DNA from: Roseibium album
GTDB lineage: Bacteria > Pseudomonadota > Alphaproteobacteria > Rhizobiales > Stappiaceae
Assembly (NCBI GenBank): GCA_001404055.1
Contig: CXTY01000040.1
Coordinates: 159,070-223,069, forward strand
DNA: 64,000 nt
Reading direction: 5' to 3'
The notes beneath the pieces are model-generated. The model was not told the origin of the DNA. It saw only the letters and a list, made by a program, of their open reading frames with translations, and did no database searches. Both the position numbers and the translations under genes were made by a program. Each line of letters opens with the position of its first letter. Position 1 is the stretch's first letter. Positions 52,860 through 61,649 of this stretch are shown here, piece after piece.

Positions 52860-52996
52860 CGTGACTAGTAGACAATAAGTTGCTCCAAAAGGTTGCCGGA
52901 AAGGCTCCTTTGCCTCACCTTATTAGAGGTGGGCAGGTCCTGCAGGCAGCGTTTCTTAACTGAAACGCAGCTACGGGACATGAACCGGAGGTGCAC

Positions 52997-55603
52997 TTGA
53001 ACCCGAATGACAGCAACCAGGATCCCGAACGACCGCTGACAGCTGAGCTCTTCGGGTGGCGCAATTTCATCAAGACACGGCTTGATCGTCTTGTTCGGCA
53101 AAGCCGGTGGGCATTGTTTCTGGAGCGTCTCTGGCGTGCCCTTCTGCCTCTGCTTGTCGTCATCGGACTGTTTGTCGGGCTTTCCTGGTTGGGTCTGTGG
53201 CTTGTATTGCCGCGCTGGGCGGGTTTCCTGATTCTGATCGGATTTATTGCAGCGGCCATCTGGGCTGCGAGAGACCTTTTGCATCTGTCCTGGCCCACGC
53301 GGGAAGATGCGCTGACGCGCGTTGAAAAATCATCTGGATATGCACACCGGCCTCTGACGGCGCTGGAAGATGATCTGACAGTGGGTGCAGGTGATCCTGA
53401 AAGTCAGGCGATCTGGGCGTTACACCAGCTTCGTACCGCTGAAGCCATGACTGCGATCCGTTCAAAAGCGCCCGACCCGCAAGCCTTCAGGCGAGACCCC
53501 TGGGCAATGCGTGTTCTGGCCGCGAGCGTATTGATCATTGGCTTTACCACGGCGACTGGTGATCATGCCGGCCGTTTTCTGTCGGCTTTTCAGAATCCGT
53601 TCAAGACCATAGAGCCGCCAAGCCGTCTTGATGCCTGGGTAACGTCACCTCTTTATACCAGTGAACCGCCGATTTACCTGACAGGTGAAAGCGCCCAACT
53701 GCGCGACCCCGCCGCTCCTGTGTCTGTCCCCGAAGGGTCAGTTCTTGTTGTCAGAACCCAGGGTGCTGGCGAGCTGGTCATGACTTTCTCCGGAGCGGGA
53801 GAAGCCGAACCACGGATCATCGAGCCTGAAGAACGTGGCAATGCCGCTGATGCGGAACTTGAAAAACTGCTGCCTGTTGAGCGTCGTCTTGAATTTGAAA
53901 CCACGGGAATAGTGGAACTGCGCAACGGTGAACAAACCCTGTTGAAATTTGTATTTGCCGTGCGCCCCGATCACGAACCTGAAATCCGGTTGGTCGATGA
54001 TCCGGAGGAACAGCTCAGCGGTGCTCTGAAATTTTCCTATCTGGTGAATGACGACTATGGCGTCGTTTCAGCAGAAGCGCATATCAAGCCAATACCTGAT
54101 CCGGACAAGGGCGAACGGACCCCGAGACCACTTGTCGACGCGCCTCAATTCCCTCTGTCTTTGCCACCGCGCGCCGGTACCGCAAAAACCGCGGAAACCA
54201 TCCGTGATCTGACGTCCCATCCATGGGCGGGGTCAGAAGTGGATCTGTTTTTGATGGCGCGTGATCAGGCCGGCCAGGAAGGGCTGTCGCCCGCCTACCA
54301 GATTGTTCTGCCACAGCGCCGGTTTGGAAAACCGCTGGCGAGAGCCGTCGTGGAGCAACGCCGAAATCTGGCTCTGGATGCCCAAAATCATGGTCAGGTG
54401 ATCACGGCGTTCGACGCCCTGATGCTGGCGCCGCATCTGTTTAAATTCAAGCCTCGGAACTACCTCGGAATGCGCTTTGCCTATGGTGAACTGGTCAGCG
54501 CCGACACTGATGAGGAATTGAAAGCCTTGTTGCCGCTCTTGTGGGATCTCGCGTTGTCGATTGAAGACGGGGACCTTTCGGCGGCTGAGAAGAAATTGCG
54601 CGATGCTCAGGAAGCCTTGCGCAAGGCTTTGGAAGAAGGTGCAAGCGAAGAAGAGATTGCGAAGCTGACACAGCAACTGCGCGAAGCGCTGAATGAATAT
54701 ATGCAGGCCCTTGCTGAGCAGATGCGCCAGAACCCGCAGGCGATGCAGCCCTTCGACGGTAACCAGCAAACGCTCAATCAGCAGGATCTGAGCGATATGC
54801 TTGACCGGATTGAGGAATTGGCCAAGACGGGGTCGCGTGACGCTGCGCGAGAACTCCTGGCGCAGATGCAACAGATGCTGGAAAACCTTCAGACTGGCCG
54901 CCCGCAGATGATGCCGAACAACATGTCCAGCGAAATGATGGAAATGCTGAACCAGCTCGGCGAAATGATCCAACGTCAGCAGCAGCTTATGGATGAAACC
55001 CATCGGTTCAACCAGGATCAGCAGCAGCAAGGTCAGCAACAACAACAAGGCCAGCAACAGCAGGGCCAACAGCAGCAAGGTCAACAACAACAAGGCCAGG
55101 GTCAGCAGATGACCAAGGAACAGTTGGAGCAGATGCTGAAGCAGCTTCAGCAAGGTCAGGGCGATCTGGCGCAACAGCTGCAACAGTTGATGGACCAGCT
55201 TGGCCAAAATGGCATGGGTCAAAACGAGGCGCTTGGGGAAGCAGGTGAATCCATGGGACAGGCCCAGCAGTCTCTGGGCCAGGGTCAGGGCCAGGATGCT
55301 CTCGGTCAGCAGGGAAGTGCCCTGGACGCCTTGAGGAGAGGAGCTCAGGGGCTCACGGAACAGATGATGGGCCAGGGAAATGGTGCGGGCTCGCCCATGG
55401 GGCCATCTCCGATGGACGAAGACCCTCTGGGACGTCCACGCCGAACCGAAGGTCCGGACTTCAACAACCGGGTACGTATTCCAGATGAAATCGACGTACA
55501 GCGGGCGCGGCGCATTCTAGAAGAACTCAGGCGCCGGTTCTCCGATCCTTCACGGCCGAAGTTGGAACTTGATTATCTTGAGCGGCTTTTGAAGCGCTAC
55601 TGA
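52997..55603 (+). CDS. TIGR02302-type large membrane protein, Gln-rich C-terminal part
   Basis: About 868 aa. I prefer the TTG at 52997 as start because GGAGG ends 5 bases before it; a GTG two codons upstream lies in that site. Two membrane helices near residues 45-65 and 67-87 and another near 170-190. The middle has a long periplasmic-type part (LDAWVTSPLYTSEPPIYLTG). Residues about 670-810 are a helical, Gln/Met-rich coiled region with GQQQQGQQQQGQ-type repeats. It ends EELRRRFSDPSRPKLELDYL, family-typical. Function unknown. Same order argH-lptM-lysA-this gene is common in the group (from memory). Confidence 0.88.
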   Translation: MNPNDSNQDPERPLTAELFGWRNFIKTRLDRLVRQSRWALFLERLWRALLPLLVVIGLFVGLSWLGLWLVLPRWAGFLILIGFIAAAIWAARDLLHLSWPTREDALTRVEKSSGYAHRPLTALEDDLTVGAGDPESQAIWALHQLRTAEAMTAIRSKAPDPQAFRRDPWAMRVLAASVLIIGFTTATGDHAGRFLSAFQNPFKTIEPPSRLDAWVTSPLYTSEPPIYLTGESAQLRDPAAPVSVPEGSVLVVRTQGAGELVMTFSGAGEAEPRIIEPEERGNAADAELEKLLPVERRLEFETTGIVELRNGEQTLLKFVFAVRPDHEPEIRLVDDPEEQLSGALKFSYLVNDDYGVVSAEAHIKPIPDPDKGERTPRPLVDAPQFPLSLPPRAGTAKTAETIRDLTSHPWAGSEVDLFLMARDQAGQEGLSPAYQIVLPQRRFGKPLARAVVEQRRNLALDAQNHGQVITAFDALMLAPHLFKFKPRNYLGMRFAYGELVSADTDEELKALLPLLWDLALSIEDGDLSAAEKKLRDAQEALRKALEEGASEEEIAKLTQQLREALNEYMQALAEQMRQNPQAMQPFDGNQQTLNQQDLSDMLDRIEELAKTGSRDAARELLAQMQQMLENLQTGRPQMMPNNMSSEMMEMLNQLGEMIQRQQQLMDETHRFNQDQQQQGQQQQQGQQQQGQQQQGQQQQGQGQQMTKEQLEQMLKQLQQGQGDLAQQLQQLMDQLGQNGMGQNEALGEAGESMGQAQQSLGQGQGQDALGQQGSALDALRRGAQGLTEQMMGQGNGAGSPMGPSPMDEDPLGRPRRTEGPDFNNRVRIPDEIDVQRARRILEELRRRFSDPSRPKLELDYLERLLKRY

Positions 55604-55696
55604 GCGGAACTTCACTGCCGCCCCGGCCTATTCGCCGGGACCAATTTTGTCTTGTTGAATCCAGTGACGTCTTACCGGGGGTTTCAGATGCTACGG

Positions 55697-55728
55697 GTCC
55701 CGGATCTACGTTTCACGTCGTCCGGGAC
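55697..55728. repeat. REP-like palindrome
   Basis: GTCCCGGA (55697-55704) and TCCGGGAC (55721-55728) around a 16-base centre. A single intergenic copy of a common type of GC-rich palindrome, unlike the 8.7-kb pair in arm sequence. Confidence 0.5.
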
Positions 55729-55752
55729 GGCGTTAGAGGATGTGCAAAAAAC

Positions 55753-55779
55753 AAAACCCCGCCATCGGCGGGGTTTTTT
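55753..55779. terminator. bidirectional terminator between TIGR02302 gene and cpdR-like gene
   Basis: Eleven-base perfect stem (AAAACCCCGCC and complement) with a 3-nt loop and T-runs on both strands; serves both convergent transcripts. Confidence 0.95.
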
Positions 55780-55803
55780 CGTTTGCAGATTATCGCCGAA
55801 TGC

Positions 55804-56199
55804 TCAGGCGTAACGTCTGGCTTCTGCGGGCACGTCGCCAGCAATTGCACCGCGAACGGCCTTTCGTATGTCGGCAAGCGAAAATGGTTTTGTAATGACA
55901 TCATGCACCAGGGAATCCAGGCCGCTGGCCCGCTCACGCTGGTCGGCAAAGCCGGTCATCAGCAGGATCGGTAGATCCGGATAATCACGTGCTGTGTGCA
56001 GAGCAAGTGCGATGCCATCCATGACCGGCATTTTGATATCGGACAGAAGAAGGTCGTAGCTGCCTTTATCGCGGGTTAAAATCTCCACGGCTTCACCGCC
56101 GTCCTCAGCTGCTTCAACGGAATGCCCGTCAAGCTCAAGGGCGCGTTTCACGAAGCTACGTACCGCTTCATCGTCTTCTGTAAGAAGAATGCGAGCCAT
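55804..56199 (-). CDS. CpdR-like single-domain response regulator
   Basis: 131 aa receiver domain with no output domain, from ATG 56199 (MARILLTEDDEAVRSFVKRA); the hpt end supplies a GGAGG. Phosphorylation Asp54 in LLLSDIKMPVMDG, Asp residues in TEDD, Lys104 in VITKPFSLADI. It resembles CpdR-type receivers, which in alphaproteobacteria steer ClpXP proteolysis of cell-cycle proteins. No kinase is adjacent. The assignment to CpdR itself is not proved. Confidence 0.78.
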   Translation of the reverse strand: MARILLTEDDEAVRSFVKRALELDGHSVEAAEDGGEAVEILTRDKGSYDLLLSDIKMPVMDGIALALHTARDYPDLPILLMTGFADQRERASGLDSLVHDVITKPFSLADIRKAVRGAIAGDVPAEARRYA

Positions 56200-56201
56200 G
56201 C

Positions 56202-56765
56202 TCACCCTCCTGTCTTGCCGTCAGAGGCCGCCTCTTCAGGGGCAACCACATATCCAATAAAGGGCAATTGCCGCCAAGCGTGGCCCATATCCATACCATA
56301 TCCGACGACAAACTTTTCAGGACAGGTAAATCCGACATAGTCGGCAGATATGGCAGCTTTACGGCGCTCTGGTTTATCCAGCAATGCCGCAATCTTTACT
56401 GAGCGGGCGCCTCGCTCCTTCAACCGCTCACGTGCGAAGGAAAGTGTCCGGCCGGATTCCAGTATATCATCTACTAGTACTATATCACGATTTTCGACGT
56501 TACTTTCAACATCGCGTAAAACGCGGATGGTATCTGAACCTTCGGTTCCCGCACCATAAGACGACAAATGGATAAATTCCATTTCGGGTTCGAGTCCGGC
56601 ACGGTGCATGGCCCTGACCAAGTCAGCTGCAAAAATGAAACTTCCCTTTAGCACTGCGACAACCAAAAGGTCCTGGGGTTTGCTCTCCCCGATTTCCTCC
56701 GCGAGTGCGGCGACCCTCAGTGCAATGGCGTCTTCGTCGAAAAGCGTATGAATATTTGTTGTCAT
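56202..56765 (-). CDS. hpt: hypoxanthine phosphoribosyltransferase
   Basis: Purine salvage: hypoxanthine or guanine plus PRPP to nucleotide. 187 aa from ATG 56765 (MTTNIHTLFDEDAIALRVAA); a GTG two codons earlier that overlaps the upstream stop is also possible. PRPP motif RDIVLVDDILESGRTLSFAR; LVVAVLKGSFIFAADL; FIHLSSYGAGTEG. Starts 2 bases after the MJ0042 gene stop, and its end overlaps the ribosome-binding site of the receiver gene, so all three are one operon. Confidence 0.95.
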   Translation of the reverse strand: MTTNIHTLFDEDAIALRVAALAEEIGESKPQDLLVVAVLKGSFIFAADLVRAMHRAGLEPEMEFIHLSSYGAGTEGSDTIRVLRDVESNVENRDIVLVDDILESGRTLSFARERLKERGARSVKIAALLDKPERRKAAISADYVGFTCPEKFVVGYGMDMGHAWRQLPFIGYVVAPEEAASDGKTGG

Positions 56766-56767
56766 GG

Positions 56768-57727
56768 TCACTCGAGAACTATTTGACGTTTACCGCGGTC
56801 GACAAATCGAACCTGGATATCGGAAGCATCTCCCGGAGGATCTGCCAATATTGTTCTGAACCTGGTTTCGTCCAGCCCATTTAACGATTTTGTTCTGGGC
56901 TCAACTGTCCAGGCATAAACTTCCTGCAGGCCTGAATTACGAATGGACAGACGAACAGCTGGCACGCTGTTTGTTTCGTCCAAAAGATTTCTTATCGACC
57001 CTTCTACTACCAGAACACTCTTGCCGTCTTCCATTTCCGTGAACGTGTGAAGATTTCGGAATTCCAGTCCACGCAGGTTAACCTCCAGGCCGATGACCTG
57101 AAAGAGGCTGGCGAGATCCGGAGACTGCTTGACGATGCTATCGCGCATCAGCACAAAGACAACGCAAACCGCCAGCGCGAAACCGAGCAGAGCGACTCCG
57201 CCGATACGTCTGAAATTACGTTTGAGGACCCAGTTGAAGATCGCTCCAAAGTGGTCTCGGCGAAACTTGTTGGGATTGACGTTGATCTTCGGACGTTTCG
57301 CCGAGCTTTCAATATCGCCACTACCCTCGTCGCCTGCATTTCCACTGTCATCATCTGCGAGGTCAGCAGCAAACTTGCCTTCATCTGCGCTGGCGCTGGA
57401 GACAGCTGGAGGCACTGCCAGGTCTTCGGGCTCATCAGCGTCATCTGATGGTGTCGCTGGATCGTCGGCTTCGGTGTCAGCGGAGTCTTCTTCAGAATCC
57501 GCGGCCCAATCAGCCTCGTCTTTTGCCTCAGTTTCTTCGTCAGATGATTCGACTGCAGCTGTAGTGTCGTCGCCGGCAGCGAAGTCGACTGATCCGTCTT
57601 CTTCGTCCTTCGGATCGACAAACCAGCGATTGCCGCATTTAGCACACTTGACGCTTCGGCCTTCAGGGCCGAGCGCATCCGTCTTGATCTCGTAGGACGT
57701 GCTGCAGTCCGGACATTTGATCTTCAT
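56768..57727 (-). CDS. MJ0042-type zinc-ribbon membrane protein
   Basis: 319 aa. N-terminal zinc ribbon: MKIKCPDCSTSYEI and VKCAKCGNRWFV (Cys 5, 8, 28, 31). A long acidic linker, residues about 40-140 (EDGSVDFAAGDDTTAA, EEDSADTEADDPATPSDD), one membrane helix near 175-195 (GGVALLGFALAVCVVFVLM), then a DUF3426-like periplasmic domain with RNLLDETNSVPAVRLSI and ARVEPRTKSL-type strands. Function unknown in this family. Divergent from ftsE. Confidence 0.85.
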   Translation of the reverse strand: MKIKCPDCSTSYEIKTDALGPEGRSVKCAKCGNRWFVDPKDEEDGSVDFAAGDDTTAAVESSDEETEAKDEADWAADSEEDSADTEADDPATPSDDADEPEDLAVPPAVSSASADEGKFAADLADDDSGNAGDEGSGDIESSAKRPKINVNPNKFRRDHFGAIFNWVLKRNFRRIGGVALLGFALAVCVVFVLMRDSIVKQSPDLASLFQVIGLEVNLRGLEFRNLHTFTEMEDGKSVLVVEGSIRNLLDETNSVPAVRLSIRNSGLQEVYAWTVEPRTKSLNGLDETRFRTILADPPGDASDIQVRFVDRGKRQIVLE

Positions 57728-57864
57728 GCGCGAAGACCTCTCGCCATGGTATGCTCAACTGTTGTGATGCTTAACCGACAGGATCGACTCTCGGCAGGAA
57801 ATACTGGACAAGGGTCAGTAAATCCAAAGACGGGTTTTCCACTCTCTAATTGACAATTATATGA

Positions 57865-57880
57865 TTAATGCACCGTTAAC
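57865..57880 (+). promoter_or_regulatory. CtrA binding site upstream of ftsE
   Basis: TTAA, seven bases (TGCACCG), TTAAC: a perfect match to the CtrA consensus, 42 bases before the ftsE start codon. It may also influence the divergent MJ0042 operon, 138 bases away. Confidence 0.65.
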
Positions 57881-57922
57881 GGCCTGGCTATAGCGTGCGC
57901 TCTATCAACAGGAGTTAAATTT

Positions 57923-58582
57923 GTGATCCGCTTTGAAAACGTCGGATTGAGATACGGAATGGGGTCAGAGATCCTTCAGGACCTGACATTCGAGATCGAA
58001 CCGCAATCCTTTCAGTTTTTGACGGGCCCGTCCGGAGCGGGAAAAACCAGTCTGATCAGGCTCTTGTTCATGTCATTGCGTCCAACACGCGGCCTGATCA
58101 AGGTCTTTGATCGTGACTTGAGCGTTATTGACAAACAGGAACTGCCAAAGTTGCGGCGCAAGATAGGCGTGGTGTTTCAGGATTTTCGCCTGCTTGACCA
58201 TCTCACGACCTACGAAAACGTGGCCTTGCCGCTCCGGGTTATCGGAAAAGATGAGTCTGAATATCGCTCGGATGTCGTTGATCTGTTGAAATGGGTTGGG
58301 TTGGGCGAAAGAATGCATGTCTTGCCGCCGGTTCTCTCGGGCGGCGAAAAACAGCGGGCAGCCATTGCTAGAGCGCTCATCACACGTCCTGAAGTTCTGC
58401 TCGCAGACGAGCCAACGGGTAACGTGGACCCACCACTTGCACGGCGGCTGTTGCGTCTTTTTATTGAATTGAACAAACTTGGGACTTCCGTTGTCATCGC
58501 GACGCACGATATCGCTTTGCTGGAACAGGTGGATGCCCGGCGCATGGTGCTGGCGGACGGTCGCCTCTCGATTTTTGATTAG
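57923..58582 (+). CDS. ftsE: cell-division ATPase FtsE
   Basis: ABC ATPase that with FtsX activates periplasmic cell-wall hydrolysis at the septum. 219 aa from a GTG at 57923 with AGGAG upstream. Walker A LTGPSGAGKTSLIRLLF; Q-loop VVFQDFRLLDHLTTYENVAL; signature LSGGEKQRAAIARALI; Walker B VLLADEPTGNVDP; H-loop IATHDI. Co-transcribed with ftsX 8 bases downstream. A CtrA-type box upstream suggests cell-cycle timing. Confidence 0.97.
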   Translation: MIRFENVGLRYGMGSEILQDLTFEIEPQSFQFLTGPSGAGKTSLIRLLFMSLRPTRGLIKVFDRDLSVIDKQELPKLRRKIGVVFQDFRLLDHLTTYENVALPLRVIGKDESEYRSDVVDLLKWVGLGERMHVLPPVLSGGEKQRAAIARALITRPEVLLADEPTGNVDPPLARRLLRLFIELNKLGTSVVIATHDIALLEQVDARRMVLADGRLSIFD

Positions 58583-58590
58583 GCGGAAGA

Positions 58591-59631
58591 ATGGCTCAGT
58601 CCGAAGAAAACAATAACAAGCAAGCGTCATCCGCAGACGTAAAGCCGCCACGGCGCCCGGAACGAACGAAACGTCTAAAACGCAAATCCGCTCCCAAACC
58701 AAAAAGCAGGGAGCAAAGCGACGACGCCAAGCTCAGACCGGCAGCGGCAATTGTGCCGCCACAGTCTGTTGCAGGGCGCGCGCTTACGCTTGTGGTTGCC
58801 ATCATGAGTTTTCTGGCTTGCCTGACCGTCGGAGGGGTTTCGGTCGTCTGGGACGCTGCGGACGCCTGGCAAAACGACCTTGTTCGCGAAATCACCATCC
58901 AGATCCGCCCGACCGAAGGCGTCGAAATGTTGCGGGAAATTGACAAGGCCGTAGCGCTGGCACAGGAATTTTCAGGAATCGAATCTGTGCGTGCCCTGTC
59001 GGATGCGGAAACCAAGGCTCTGTTGGAACCCTGGCTTGGAGAAGGGCTGCAGCTCGACGGACTGCCAGTGCCAAGGCTCATCCAGATCACGGTCAATGAT
59101 CCCACGCTTTTGAACCTGTCCCAACTGAAGTCGATGGTTTCGCAAAAAATTGTCGGGGCGAGTGTGGATGACCACTCGGTCTGGACATCGCGACTGGCCG
59201 CGATGGCAGGGGCAGTGGTTGTTGGCGGATTTGCCATCATGGTTCTTGTTCTGAGTTCGATGGTCCTCAGTGTGGTGTTCGCCACGCAGTCTGCGATGGC
59301 GGGAAACAAGGATGTTGTCTCGGTGCTGCACCTCGTTGGTGCGGAGGACAGCTTCATTGCACGCGAGTTCCAGCGGCACTTTCTCGTACTTGGACTAAAA
59401 GGCGGCGTTTCGGGCGGTGTTGCTGCGATTTTGTGCTTTATCTTGTTGGACATGCTGACGAGACAAGGATCAGGGCAAGCAGGGTCCGATCAACTTTCAG
59501 CACTGTTCGGAACAGTGTCGGTTAGCCTGCCCGGTTATTTCGGTGTCTTTGGCGTGATTTTTCTGGTTGCAATACTCACGGCAATAACTTCAGGCCTAGC
59601 AGTGAAGGCCCATCTTGCTAAAGTGGATTGA
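58591..59631 (+). CDS. ftsX: cell-division protein FtsX
   Basis: Membrane partner of FtsE. 346 aa: a very basic cytoplasmic N-terminus (PPRRPERTKRLKRKSAPKPK), first helix near 65-90 (LVVAIMSFLACLTVGG), a periplasmic loop with EITIQIRPTEGVEMLREI, then three helices from about 205 with SVLHLVGAEDSFIAREFQR between them, the FtsX C-terminal signature. Somewhat longer N-terminus than in E. coli. Confidence 0.95.
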   Translation: MAQSEENNNKQASSADVKPPRRPERTKRLKRKSAPKPKSREQSDDAKLRPAAAIVPPQSVAGRALTLVVAIMSFLACLTVGGVSVVWDAADAWQNDLVREITIQIRPTEGVEMLREIDKAVALAQEFSGIESVRALSDAETKALLEPWLGEGLQLDGLPVPRLIQITVNDPTLLNLSQLKSMVSQKIVGASVDDHSVWTSRLAAMAGAVVVGGFAIMVLVLSSMVLSVVFATQSAMAGNKDVVSVLHLVGAEDSFIAREFQRHFLVLGLKGGVSGGVAAILCFILLDMLTRQGSGQAGSDQLSALFGTVSVSLPGYFGVFGVIFLVAILTAITSGLAVKAHLAKVD

Positions 59632-59684
59632 TTTTTCGCTCACAATGCCGCGAAAATGGCCGAATCAATTATCATAGTCACCAA

Positions 59685-60413
59685 ATGACACACGCTGACA
59701 CTGCCATAGACCCTGTTTTGGAAGATGGTGTTCCGAATGTTTCGGAGCGGCAAGCGTGTACGCCACAAGATCAGGTTTCTGCAGACAGTTCAGGCTCCAA
59801 CCCCGATCAGCCACGCAAAAAGAGATCTGGTTTGCGGATTTTTGTTGTTGCAACCGTCATCGCCCTGGTTGCCGGTACCGTCGGTCAATTCCTTTGGTTT
59901 GCACACCTGATTGCCACGGCAGAGGTTCCAGGAAAAACAAATGCGGATGCCATCGTCGTGTTGACGGGTGGACAGGCGCGCGTCAATGAGGCTGTCAGGC
60001 TTCTGGAGGAAGGCAGGGCAGGACGGCTTTTGATCTCGGGAGTTCATCCGGGCACGACCAGAGAACAACTGGCCGCGGTTACATCTTCCAACATGCCGCT
60101 CGAAAGAAGCAGCGTCGATCTGGACCGGGACGCCCTCAACACGGCCGGCAATGCCAGCGAAACGGCTACTTGGGTCCGCAAGAACGGGTTTTCCTCGCTA
60201 CTGGTTGTGACAAGTGCCTATCACCTGCCCCGGGCAAAGGTGGAACTCTCAGATGCATTGCCGGATGTCAGCCTCATTGCCTATCCAGTCTTCTCCAAGG
60301 ATCTGAAATTGGACACCTGGTATCGGGAGCCAGCAACGATCCGGCTTCTCATGCGTGAATATCTGAAGTATATCGTCGCCCGACTTCGAATTGCCGTGAA
60401 GAGTGTAAGCTGA
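59685..60413 (+). CDS. YdcF/DUF218 family envelope protein
   Basis: 242 aa from ATG 59685 (MTHADTAIDPVLEDGVPNVS); an earlier in-frame start would sit inside ftsX. One membrane helix, about residues 52-72, then the DUF218 domain: DAIVVLTGGQARVNEAVRLL, GRAGRLLISGVHPGTTREQL, NTAGNASETATWVRKNGF and LLVVTSAYHLPRAKVEL. The ElyC/SanA-type relatives influence peptidoglycan precursor or envelope integrity. Downstream of ftsEX in the same orientation. Confidence 0.88.
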   Translation: MTHADTAIDPVLEDGVPNVSERQACTPQDQVSADSSGSNPDQPRKKRSGLRIFVVATVIALVAGTVGQFLWFAHLIATAEVPGKTNADAIVVLTGGQARVNEAVRLLEEGRAGRLLISGVHPGTTREQLAAVTSSNMPLERSSVDLDRDALNTAGNASETATWVRKNGFSSLLVVTSAYHLPRAKVELSDALPDVSLIAYPVFSKDLKLDTWYREPATIRLLMREYLKYIVARLRIAVKSVS

Positions 60414-60483
60414 CATTCGTCAGTTCATGATCATGCGGCTGCCCACCGGCGGGTGATCTCGCCTTATTCAGATTTCAGGTGCC

Positions 60484-61260
60484 ATGCTTCTTCTGCGTTC
60501 TACCCTGTTTCAGGTTCTATTTTATTCTGTCACCTTCGTTCTGATGGTCCTTTTTGCGCCAGTCATGCTGCTGCCGCGAAAGTGGGGTTGGTGGATTGTT
60601 CCGACCTGGTCAAAGGTGCTTCAGCTTCTGATGAGATTGACAGTCGGTCTCAAGGTGGAGGTTCGCGGTCGTGAAAATCTGCCTGAGGGCGGTTGCATCG
60701 CCGCGATGAAACACCAATCGGCCTGGGAAACGGTTTCTCTTATTCCGCTTTTTTCCAGTCCGACCTTCATCTTGAAACGGGAATTGCGCTGGATACCGAT
60801 TTTCGGCTGGTATACGGCAAAATTCAAACAGATCCCGATCAATCGGGGAAAACGCACCCTGGCTCTGGCTGCGATGATGGAAGCTGCCAAGGAAGCAATT
60901 GCTGAAAGGCGCCAAATCCTGATCTTCCCGGAAGGGACGCGTCGTCCGGCAGGCGTGGAGCCAAAATACAAGTACGGTATCGCGCATCTTTACAAGGACC
61001 TGCAATGTCCTGTTGTTCCGATTGCACACAATGCCGGGGTCTATTGGCCAAGGGCATCCTGGAAGGTCTACCCCGGGACTGTGATCGTGGAGATTCTACC
61101 GCCTATTGAAGCGGGTCTTCCGGCGGACCAGTTCCACCAGAAGATGGTCGAAGTGATCGAAACAGCAAGCGACCGGTTGATTGAAGAAGCGCGTCAGGCA
61201 ACGCACCCATCGCCAGTGCTTGAAAAAGTGGATGCACTAAAACAAGCTCGTCCGGCCTAA
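60484..61260 (+). CDS. plsC: 1-acyl-sn-glycerol-3-phosphate acyltransferase
   Basis: Makes phosphatidic acid from lysophosphatidate. 258 aa. Membrane segments at about 6-34. Acyltransferase motif I reads AAMKHQSAWETVSL (H-x4-E in place of the usual H-x4-D), motif II FGWYTAKFKQIPINRGKR, motif III LIFPEGTRRPAG, motif IV CPVVPIAHNAG. Conserved position after ftsEX and ydcF. Confidence 0.93.
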   Translation: MLLLRSTLFQVLFYSVTFVLMVLFAPVMLLPRKWGWWIVPTWSKVLQLLMRLTVGLKVEVRGRENLPEGGCIAAMKHQSAWETVSLIPLFSSPTFILKRELRWIPIFGWYTAKFKQIPINRGKRTLALAAMMEAAKEAIAERRQILIFPEGTRRPAGVEPKYKYGIAHLYKDLQCPVVPIAHNAGVYWPRASWKVYPGTVIVEILPPIEAGLPADQFHQKMVEVIETASDRLIEEARQATHPSPVLEKVDALKQARPA

Positions 61261-61649
61261 GGTCCGAACCCAAAAATTCCGGTTTTCTGACTTGTTGGCG
61301 AAGGCATGGCTTCTCGATAGATCAAGATGGCGATGTTGTTTGCGTTGAGCAAACTTCTGTTGTGTGTTTGTTTGGAAGCCAGACAGTGCTGAATTAAGTA
61401 AATCACTCTACACTTAAGTAAATATTGTAAACTTATTTAATTTACTTAAATTTTTGTACAAATATGTTTTTCAATTAAGTAACACGCGTTCGTGAATTTT
61501 GTAATGTTAAGTAAACATGATTTCACGCTTGTGTTATACATGTTTTTTTCTGGTTTTCGATACCCACTTTGAGTTCGCAGCGTTCACATAACGTAAGCAA
61601 GATGCAGAAAGCATTCTGTTAATAGCAACCAAACGAAGTGGAGACTATC
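61261..61649. other. AT-rich regulatory region before the secreted repeat protein
   Basis: About 390 bases without a gene. The part from 61390 to 61520 is strikingly AT-rich and carries five TTAAGTAA elements (listed separately). The ribosome-binding site GTGGAG (61638-61643) lies at its end. Confidence 0.6.
61394..61515 (+). promoter_or_regulatory. array of five TTAAGTAA boxes
   Basis: Copies at 61394-61402, 61414-61422, 61441-61449 (reverse strand), 61475-61482 and 61507-61515; four of them read TTAAGTAAA in full, the fourth ends in C. Starts are 20, 27, 34 and 32 bases apart, so 2-3 helical turns. The region lies 135-256 bases upstream of the start codon of the secreted protein. A multi-site operator for an unknown regulator. 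Confidence 0.65.

Noticed and set aside
54233..55222. Leucine-rich minus-strand open frame looking like a membrane protein
   Set aside because: It is the reverse reading of the Gln-rich repeat region (CAG/CAA read as CTG/TTG), not a gene.
61421..61449. TTAA-N5-TTAA as a CtrA site in the AT-rich region
   Set aside because: Spacing is five, not seven, and no TTAAC; better explained as part of the TTAAGTAA array.
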